NCBI GenBank assembly: GCA_037126765.1
Contig: JBBCBC010000024.1
Location: 13,427,554 to 13,491,553 of the forward strand
Origin: Stenogyne calaminthoides
Taxonomy: Eukaryota > Streptophyta > Magnoliopsida > Lamiales > Lamiaceae
Direction: 5' to 3'
Length of the DNA: 64,000 nucleotides
Position numbers and translations under genes: made by a program. Position 1 is the first letter of the stretch; each line of letters begins with the position of its first letter. The notes beneath the pieces were generated by a model. The model ran no database searches. It was not told the origin of the DNA and worked only from the letters and a program-made list of their open reading frames with translations. Positions 56,689 through 64,000 of the stretch are shown in pieces.

Positions 56689-58860
56689 TCAGAGAAAGCC
56701 ATTATAGGTACTCGGGAGGTCGATTACAAGGAAATCTAGAAGCCTGGTGTTCCTAACCTTTTCATCAATGGTGGACACCAGCTCCATCGATAGACGGATC
56801 ATTCCTAGGGGCTGAATAGTTGCATTCCCAAAACCCTTCACTGTGTGGTCATAGGGGGTGATGTACGTCTCGTAGTCACCGAGTTGATCCAGGGTCTTTT
56901 TGAACAGAATGTTGCAAAAAGCCCCGCCATCGACTAACAGGAGGCACACCGTAGTTCCCATGATATTTACCTTGATGACCAGTGGGTCGACGTTGGGATA
57001 GACTATGCCGGCTTTATCGACCTCCCCGAAATCAATCTTGTTGGTCTCTTCGGCTACAACAAGCATGGGAAGGACCATCTTTCGTGCGTTCTCCATTTCC
57101 TTGACTTCGGCATTCATGCGCCGTTTTGATGTTGTTGTTGGGGAGAGCCCCCCAATTGTGGCCATAGGTGATATGGCATGGATGACTCGACCTCCAGCAC
57201 CCTCGGGCATTAGAGGTACTGGGAGCTCGCCGCGAGCTCCTCCACGAGCAGGGTCCCCCTGGACTGGTTCCCCTTGTTGGTGATTCGGAGGTCGCAGCTG
57301 ACCGTTTGGGCGGGGATTTTTGACAAACTCATTCAGGTGTCCATCCTCATAAAGCTTCCACAATTGCTTTAAAAGGTCTCTGCACTCACTAGTATAATGC
57401 CCGTTCTGGGTGTGATAGTGACATAATTTGTGGGGATTCTGCTTACTTTTCTCTTTCATCGGGCGAGGAGCGTGCAACATGTCCTTTCCCTGGATCTGGG
57501 CGAATATATGGCCAGGAGTCATACCCAACACTTTCGTGAGCTTTACCAGAATGGACTCTTCAAACGGCTTGAAGCTCCCGGGTGCCTTGTAATGGCCCCC
57601 AGTTTTCTTGGAACCTTTCTTCGGTTCAGCGACCTCCTTGGTCTCTGAAAGCCTCGATTCGAGGAGTTCCATGGTATGGATGATGTCGCTAGCGCGTCGA
57701 CGAAAGTCGGCGTAGCTTATTGGGAAGTCGGTAGTCATGCGCCGCCACAATTTGGCTCCTTTCCGGAGGCCTGTGACGGCACCCATTACTTTGGCCTCGT
57801 CCCCAATGGGTTCACCTTTCACAATGACTTGATCGACCCTCTCGACATAGGATCGATCTGATTCAGCCTCCTCTTGACGGAGATTTATGAGGCGTTGCTT
57901 GGTCGCAGGCCGGGGCGCCATGGCGATGTAATGGGTCAGGAATGACCGGACTAATTGATCAAAAGCGTCGACCAAAAAAATAGGCAAAGAAGTGTACCAT
58001 TTATGGGCCTGGTTGCTCAGAGTCAAGGAGAATAACCTGCACTTCGTTGCGTCCGTCGCGCCCATGGAGGCCATATACGAATTGTATTTGGGCACATGGA
58101 CCTTGGGATCGGTACTCCCATTGTAACGGTCTAAGGCCGCGATGCTAATTTTTCTCTGGGTAGGTGCCAGAGTAACCATCATTCCCAGGGGGGAATCAGG
58201 TATAGCGAGGTCATCGCTCCCGCTGGTAGAACCATTTTGGTTCCCCACCTTTTCCAACAACTGTTGGATAGTTCTGGCAAAGGCCGCGACCTGCGCGTCG
58301 CGTGATGTCCCTATCATGTGTCCTTGGCCTTGATGGATCATTGAACCATCATGGATGTTATCATGATGTAGGCTCAAATCCATAGCCAGATCCTGTTCCA
58401 TTTGTTCCGCGCTACGCGGCTGAGAGTGGGCCTCATCACCATCCTCCGCCCGAGCCTTCCGGGCGGCCTGACTTCCAAAACGGGTGAACACATTGTTCGA
58501 CGCCGCCGGTCTTTCTCTTGCCAGATGAGTCCGGATGATGGTATGCTTGGCCGCGTTGTATGCCAATTGCCCAGCGGATCGTCCTTTTGAAGCCATGACT
58601 GCCTTGCCCTTGGATGACCCGGCATCATGAACAGTCTTTTTGGGCGGGGGTTGTTCCCCCTCGCCTTCCATGAATAGGTGCTTCATGTTAAGAACGACCA
58701 TGACCGCCTTGGCGTCCTCCGGGGTCTGGACCAAATTCCACCAATCAGGTGAGCCCGCCGGGGCGGCCTGATGAGTATGGTGGGAACTCTGTGACGCTTC
58801 AACACCATCGCGTCTATCCATTTCATTGAACAATGGAGTGTTTCCTTTGTTGATTGTCAT
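56689..58860 (-). CDS. gag: gag-protease ORF of Gypsy element E
   Basis: 723 uninterrupted codons, the longest ORF in the window. The start MTINKGNTPLFNEMDRR at 58860 lies about 90 bases after the 5' LTR. An acidic/basic low-complexity N-terminus is followed by the capsid core (about residues 240-400: ISIAALDRYNGSTDPKVH, KWYTSLP, FLTHYI, LINLRQEEAESDRSYVERV). A single zinc finger near residue 490 (CHYHTQNGHYTSEC) is of the Tat type. The aspartic protease comes at the end (KVNIMGTTVCLLLVDGGAFCNILF). The active site reads D-G-G where the family usually has D-T/S/N-G. It probably expresses as part of a gag-pol polyprotein in an intact copy. Confidence 0.85.
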   Translation of the reverse strand: MTINKGNTPLFNEMDRRDGVEASQSSHHTHQAAPAGSPDWWNLVQTPEDAKAVMVVLNMKHLFMEGEGEQPPPKKTVHDAGSSKGKAVMASKGRSAGQLAYNAAKHTIIRTHLARERPAASNNVFTRFGSQAARKARAEDGDEAHSQPRSAEQMEQDLAMDLSLHHDNIHDGSMIHQGQGHMIGTSRDAQVAAFARTIQQLLEKVGNQNGSTSGSDDLAIPDSPLGMMVTLAPTQRKISIAALDRYNGSTDPKVHVPKYNSYMASMGATDATKCRLFSLTLSNQAHKWYTSLPIFLVDAFDQLVRSFLTHYIAMAPRPATKQRLINLRQEEAESDRSYVERVDQVIVKGEPIGDEAKVMGAVTGLRKGAKLWRRMTTDFPISYADFRRRASDIIHTMELLESRLSETKEVAEPKKGSKKTGGHYKAPGSFKPFEESILVKLTKVLGMTPGHIFAQIQGKDMLHAPRPMKEKSKQNPHKLCHYHTQNGHYTSECRDLLKQLWKLYEDGHLNEFVKNPRPNGQLRPPNHQQGEPVQGDPARGGARGELPVPLMPEGAGGRVIHAISPMATIGGLSPTTTSKRRMNAEVKEMENARKMVLPMLVVAEETNKIDFGEVDKAGIVYPNVDPLVIKVNIMGTTVCLLLVDGGAFCNILFKKTLDQLGDYETYITPYDHTVKGFGNATIQPLGMIRLSMELVSTIDEKVRNTRLLDFLVIDLPSTYNGFL

Positions 58861-58932
58861 TGTTCTTTCGTTTAGAAAAGGGGTGGGCTTTTCTCATAAT
58901 TGGATTAATTTCTCAAGAAAAAGATTGGGTTT

Positions 58933-58950
58933 CCCACAGACGGCGCCAAT
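58933..58950 (-). promoter_or_regulatory. Primer-binding site of element E
   Basis: On the minus strand ATTGGCGCCGTCTGTGGG follows the 5' LTR end (AAACA). This is the usual primer region of plant Gypsy elements of the Tat group. Element B has a diverged copy. Confidence 0.75.
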
Positions 58951-59484
58951 TGTTTGGACTAGATAAAATTGACTAGTTAAACAATGAATTTGTGTATAAT
59001 TGGGTTAAGTATTGAATGTGAAAAACAAGGAAAACAAGAAGAATTGGTGACCCGGTTCGTCTTTTGAATCAGACTATGTCCGGGGCCTCCAAGCCAGGTA
59101 TGGATGTATATTATTTATGCCTAGAATGCTAAGATGTTCCGCCCTTTTTCATGTGACATCTTAGGTCTATTTATACTTGCTATTCCGTCTTGTAGGCTGG
59201 ATTTTACATAACGAAAACTACATTCTCCCCGCCTTCAATCTCGCAAGTCGCCTGTCCCTATGGCTTGATTGGAGATTGCCTCTTTAATGGGAGCGGATTG
59301 GGGAATGGAATTTCATGCGGATTGATCGGCTTATCGGACGACATTCTTGATTTAGCTTTTAAGTGTCTTTAATACCATTCAAGTCGTGTTCCGACTTGAA
59401 AGGTATTGGCTTGTCGCCGATGTGCGACTTTCGATCTCTAAATGAGGTCGTCATACGAGTTGCTCTCTTCTGCGACTTGGGGGT
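58951..59484 (-). repeat. 5' LTR of element E, cut by element D
   Basis: 534 bp, matching 48865-49402. It ends at CTTGGGGGT, after which element D begins. The remaining ~106 bp should follow D outside the window, preceded by a GGGGT duplication. Confidence 0.88.
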
Positions 59485-61044
59485 TGTTGGGAAATTTATA
59501 GTTTTGATGAAAGTTCCAAAAACACATGTAATAGGATCAGTCAGACCTGTTAGCTGACTGATGTTTATATTACCCGCTATAGGAGACCAGTTGATAATTA
59601 CTGTATAGAACAACTGATGTAATAGATAGGTCACATATTGAGGGGGAACTCAATATGTATAGGTCAGATCTGAAGACTCAAAAAGCGGTGACATCAAATG
59701 AGCCGAATCTTTAGAAAAGAACGGAAAGATCAAATTGATCGATCTAGTCGATATCTCAATTTGAAGTCGTGAAGCTCAAACTCGAATACTTGAAGATCGG
59801 ATGACTTCGGAAAGATCGGACGGAAGACCTACATCGGTAAGTCCGCTAGTTGAAGCTAAGTCAACCAAACACCGAAGACTCCATCAGTAGATCGATCGAT
59901 TCGTGACGATCAAAGTCACCACCAGGTGAAATCTGATGTTTCACCTAATCATACGTCTATGATCTGAACAAGAAGAATGTCAAGCTTAGTTGGAAGAACA
60001 ACTCTGAAAAGTGAGTCTGCTATCCAATAAGAACAAGACACGTATGATCAGAGCCGGCAATTGCGGGATTTCGATGCTACCTCCAGAACGGCTACAAAGT
60101 ACAAATTCACGCTTTTTGGCCATGCCGTTCTCGAAGCTCATCACATCAAGCTCGCAAGAAGTCTGCAAATATAGCACGAAATTCAAATTGCTCTCCAACG
60201 GCTCTTTGATTTCAAGGTCTATATATATGGGATTACACTTTAGAGTGAAAAAACGGAGACTCTGAACAATCAAGAAGCTCAAGCTAATTCTCAGATTTCC
60301 GCACAAGAACACGAACAAGAAGATTAATTTTTATTAAGTGTTCATCCCATAAGTTCTTAGCATAGAAATCTTTTCATCTAGCTGTTAGGCTGCTTATATG
60401 CAAGAAAAGATTTCATAGTTGGAACCAAAACAATCTTACCAAACCCCCAAGTTAGGTTAAGTTGTTTAGCAAGATTTCAGACTAGGGTTTCTAGTTCTGA
60501 TCTCTGGGATCGGTTGAGTGTGAACTCCTTAAACATCTAGTCGATTGTCTTGTGTTGGACTTACACATAAAAACAAAGTCCGGTTGGTTAAGTAGGTGCC
60601 CCTTGTGATAGGGAAGAGTGGACGTAGGATCGGTTTGTCCGAACCATTATAAATCTTGTGTGCCTTTATTGCTTTGATTAACTGATTACACAATCGCACA
60701 CAACTCCTTTAAAGCGCATACATATTCCAAGTTGAGATCAGTTAGCACCAAGCTTCTGATCAGATCAAACGTGACACTTCAGTCAAACTGATTAAAAGAT
60801 TAACCTTGGAATCAGATTTATCAAAACTGGTTTTTCACACGGGTAAAACTTAAGCTTCCGCACACATCAGTTAAACCGATAATTCCGAATCGATCCGCCT
60901 TCAGCGTCAAGAAGTTGGTTATTACCAAAGCGATTCACTCAACTCTGATCGAGGTTAACGCCACACGATTTGCACAAAAAGTTTTCGAAGTCTATTCACC
61001 CTCCCCTCTAGACTTACGCCTCACAAACCCGTTCGGGACCTACA
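59485..61044 (+). repeat. 5' LTR of element D
   Basis: 1560 bp. TATATATATGGGAT at about 60220. Ends CGGGACCTACA. Many CAG/CTG sites of the family are CG-containing here, for example GAATCGATCCGCC where C has GAACTGATCTGCC. Confidence 0.88.
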
Positions 61045-61046
61045 AG

Positions 61047-61058
61047 TGGTATCAGAGG
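61047..61058 (+). promoter_or_regulatory. Primer-binding site of element D (initiator-Met tRNA)
   Basis: TGGTATCAGAGG, two bases after the LTR; eleven bases match the initiator-Met tRNA complement. Confidence 0.85.
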
Positions 61059-61180
61059 CGGTTGGTTTACCACTTAATCGACTTGTGTATCATCGATTCT
61101 TGAGGAAGAATCTTTGTGGTCAATCGAATCGATCTTGAAAAACCATTTTTAAAACTCATTCATTTTCCAAAATCATTGGC

Positions 61181-63700
61181 ATGGATAACACCTCGGTATG
61201 TATCATGATCTCGCCAAGTTCTCAATCGATGAGTATGCAGATTGGGCCATATATATATCCAACCATCTAGGTTCGATAAGCGGCGAGAATGATGGAAGTC
61301 ATCGAAGAGGACCCATCATCATTTATTACGACAACCCCGCGGTTGGAGGAGATCCGATTTTGCACCGAGGTGTCTTGTGCGCAAAAAGCCCAAACCTTGA
61401 TGGATGCGAGAAGAAAGAAATTTGCGATACTCTAGATACTATCGCGAGGCATATTATCATGAAAACCATGGATAAGGTCACCAAGGAAAAGATTAAGTAT
61501 CTCAAATCAAAAAATGTGGGATACTCTATTTTGAGATATGCGAGGGAAATGAATAGATAAAAAAAAAATTGCGTCAAACAAAACCGGTAAAGTTCGAAAA
61601 ATCAAGATGTTGCTTCAAATCTAAAAACCATCAACGAACTCGATGGAAGGATTACAATGTCTATAAACAAGCGAGAACTTGGTAGAGAGATGTCGATAAA
61701 GATATCAACTACAAAATCCTAAGGTCTCTCACCAAGAAATGGGACATGAAGGTCACGGTAATCAAGGATTGCCAAGACATTTCAAAAATGAAGCCAAGTA
61801 ACTTGTTCTTGAGCCTTAAGCTCACGAGTTCGATTTGATTGAAAGAGGACAAGTTCGATGAAGATGAGGTGCCTCTTTGAAGCCTCAACTTCAAAAATCG
61901 CTTGCTTTTTAAGGCAACCAAAGAAGAGAATCTAAGGCCAATCTACTTTTTGGGAATATAGTAAGTCGGCGGTATCAGATCTTCTCGCTACGGTTTTTTG
62001 AGAAGTCAAACGTCCAACTTGGTAAGTATTTAAGATTTTATAAGGACTATCAACATAGCCAAGGAAGAGATAGGAGATCACCAACGGATCCTCGAAAGAA
62101 CTGTATCGATGATCGGAGGGATCAAGAGATGAAAGGAAAATAGATAGTTGGGACTGAGGAAGAAAGAGATAACCAATCGCATTGCAAGGCTCGGACTACT
62201 ATCGAAGGGAAGTCACCCGATAGGTCATACAGAGCGGAGTGATTCACCGAAGGAAAGGTTAAATTGGATCAAGGAGCGTGCTTCAACCGTGAGGTTTCAG
62301 TCACTATAGCAGATCGCCCGGACTCGACGCCAAGAGAAAGGGAAGAAAGAGATGCGAAGAGAGCAAACGATATAGGGACGTAAGAGCCATGGTTGCCGAC
62401 GTCGTCAGAATTGACGATTCCTTCCGCCCTCGAGGACTCGGGATCTTCCTCTCTGAGAAGACTTCCCGATCGACAAAGAAGGTTTGACTTCTATGAATAT
62501 GAAGATCTGATATTCTCTTCCGACGATGATGATCCGCTTTTGATGGCGGGGAGGACCAATCGGAGGTAACCTCCAAACCCGTTCGGCTTCTACACCGCTA
62601 TCATTAGCACACTTTGGGGAGATTGACTGCAGACTCTACTCGAGCAATTGCTTGAGGATCTCTCCAATGCAAGAGACACTTATGCTATAGTGGAAGTTTG
62701 AAAATGACAAGTCGAGAATTAGAAATAATCACCAAGCTAAAGAGAATGATCTCGGTAAAGTCTTTGAACTTCATCTGAAAACGCCGAAGGCAACCGAGGA
62801 ATGTAACATTTCGAAAGTTAAGGCTTCGATCGGAGAAGTTAGATCAAAGATCGACTTGCAATTAACAAACAATGACAAGTTCGATGACTTCAAAATTCTT
62901 CAAGCAAAATTTGATTTTGTTCCAAAAGCATGAAAGTCTCGAAATCATCGAGGATAATCTGAAGAAAATAGAGGTTTTCACAAAATCATCTAAAACCTAT
63001 TTCAAGACATGAACACCTATTTTCGAACAACGATTAATAAGAAGGGACTTGCTATGAGAATCCTTCCACATCCTCAAAAGCCCCTACCGATTCATCTCAA
63101 AAAGGTGTAATCGACGAAGTTTACAAAAGTTACACCAAAAGCCAAACATGTATCTAATAAGGGAAAAAAGACTAGTTGAAGCCGGTAAGGCGGTGCCCAA
63201 CCGTAAGGGGGAATAAAATGGACCCCAATCGTAAAGCATCACCGAGGAATCAACAAGAAGAACCCAGATTCTTTGAAGAGACCTCAACTCGATCAACAAG
63301 ATCGTATCGAAAAAGACAACTGTAAAAGGAAGTCCAATCTGAGACCTAATCAAGGTCATTTGCATAATAAGCATGCTTTCGTAAACCGCAAAAACCACCT
63401 ATGCCAAAAAGATATGAATCTTTTGATGGTAGCGATCGTACCTACCCTATAATCGTAAATCTAGGTCACACTTTTTGAACCACTTGGATAAAAAGAAGAC
63501 AAACAGAAAAAGATAGATCCCAAGTCTTCTAAGACATCCAAGGTTCACACTAATAATCATACAAAATGTAAAGCATATAAAGAGACGTATGATTATGTTG
63601 ACGGTATGGGGAGACAAATCGCCTTCGATCTAACCGATCACAATAGAAGTGCTCGCTTTTGTATGGATTCCCAAAACTAAACCTAACCCCTCGGACCCAA
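61181..63700 (+). pseudogene. gag: gag of element D, heavily frameshifted
   Basis: ATG at 61181 aligns with the starts in A and C, but a base is lost within six codons (CTCGGTATG for CTTCGGGTATG). 61198-61560 is open with YHDLAKFSIDEYADW and TIARHIIMKTMDKVTKEKIKYL. Beyond that only fragments can be followed: LRSLTKKWDMKVTVIKD at about 61720-61770, and a knuckle region near 62278 where the second Cys codon TGT is CGT. The acidic SYLP/SGYSS homologue at 62410-62470 and tail fragments follow to about 63700. Confidence 0.7.
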
Positions 63701-63719
63701 TCCAAAGGGTACCTAAAGC

Positions 63720-64000
63720 CCGATCTAATTGCAGGATCGCGTGGGTCCGCCAACAAAAGAGGTGTGCAAGCAACTATCTGGTACATCGATAGTGGATGCT
63801 CAAGGCACACGATGAGGAAGCAAGCACCACCTCGCTCATACATAGAATGAAAGGCCGTGTACTCTTCGGTGATGATAACTTTGGTTATACCAAAGGGTTC
63901 GGAACCTTTTTTGAATGATGATGTACAAATGCTTCGGAGTCTCAGAGGTCGAAGGTCTAAAAAGCACAACCTATTATCGGTTCACAATTTGCGACAACGG
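63720..64000 (+). pseudogene. Protease start of element D
   Basis: WYIDSGCSRHT at about 63779-63812 keeps the catalytic Asp-Ser-Gly. The following GDDNFGYTKGF-like strand and the VEGLKSTTYYRF pre-integrase lead are in shifted frames. The window ends here. Confidence 0.6.

Larger units (their letters stand above)
48865..59484 (-). mobile_element. Element E: Tat-lineage-like Gypsy retrotransposon
   Basis: Minus orientation. 3' LTR at 48865-49504, 5' LTR at 58951-59484 (cut short by element D), primer site at about 58950-58933, polypurine tract at 49517-49505. Coding order from right to left is gag, protease, RT, RNase H, integrase: Gypsy order. There is no chromodomain after integrase. Gag ends in a CxYHxxxGHxxxxC-type finger, and an antisense gene lies between integrase and the 3' LTR. 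These features are typical of the Tat clade. The insertion point in C is preceded by CACCA (48860-48864); the partner duplication is outside the window. Confidence 0.85.
59485..64000 (+). mobile_element. Element D: Copia (Sirevirus-like) retrotransposon, 5' part
   Basis: Begins TGTTGGGAAATT inside the 5' LTR of Gypsy E. LTR to 61044, primer site at 61047, gag from 61181, protease motif at about 63780. It continues beyond the window. It is the youngest layer of the C-E-D nest by position, yet its coding region is the most frameshifted, which is paradoxical. Confidence 0.85.

Noticed and set aside
57005..58590. Plus-strand ORFs opposite the E gag ORF
   Set aside because: Antisense shadows of a long, well-supported minus-strand ORF.

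Overview
The window is nuclear DNA of a flowering plant, probably a eudicot. The evidence is the AT-rich background, GT-AG introns with AT-rich interiors, LTR retrotransposons primed by plant initiator-Met tRNA, a Rep/helicase Helitron, and C-to-T decay of the kind expected in methylated plant repeats. I found no intact host gene. Nearly everything is transposable elements nested in one another, plus AT-rich filler and local tandem duplications. No prokaryotic operon, CRISPR array, rRNA or tRNA gene is visible.

Layout. 1-3366: 3' end of a Copia element (S1) with an extra downstream ORF (env-like position) and a truncated LTR. 3367-6419: AT-rich, with two weak gene remnants. 6420-12491: element B, a non-autonomous LTR element with 582-bp LTRs, TATAT target duplication and two minisatellites, but no gag or pol. 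13170-34064, minus strand: a decayed Helitron RepHel gene, modelled as ten exons. Its helicase exon is split by element A (14387-29163), a 14.8-kb Copia element flanked by CATAT. 34065-37068: tandemly duplicated AT-rich blocks holding splice-donor-like leader exons, a (TA)n(TG)n microsatellite and a 230-bp MITE. 37069-38796: a solo LTR of the same Copia group, flanked by TCTAT. 38797-42697: AT-rich DNA with an unrecognised minus-strand gene remnant and two tandem duplications. 42698-64000: a three-level nest. Copia element C (from 42698) is interrupted at 48865 by Gypsy element E (minus strand, to 59484), whose 5' LTR is interrupted by Copia element D (59485 to beyond the window).

How the parts relate. 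S1, A, C, D and the solo LTR share LTR ends (TGTTGGG...ACCTACA or close), and A, C and D share the primer site. Their gag-pol is Copia of the Sirevirus/SIRE type: long gag tail, one zinc knuckle, and an extra ORF after pol in A and S1. E has the domain order of Tat-lineage Gypsy elements (gag, PR, RT, RNase H, INT). It also carries an antisense, intron-containing gene between INT and its 3' LTR. B shares E's linker after INT and looks like its deletion derivative.

The most interesting signals are: the downstream ORF of A, preceded by what looks like its own promoter and leader intron; the antisense gene in E; a small antisense unit with E-like 3' sequence inside A; and an odd CAG/CTG to CG-containing substitution pattern in A, D and the solo LTR that may be an assembly artefact. 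I do not claim a new biological system.
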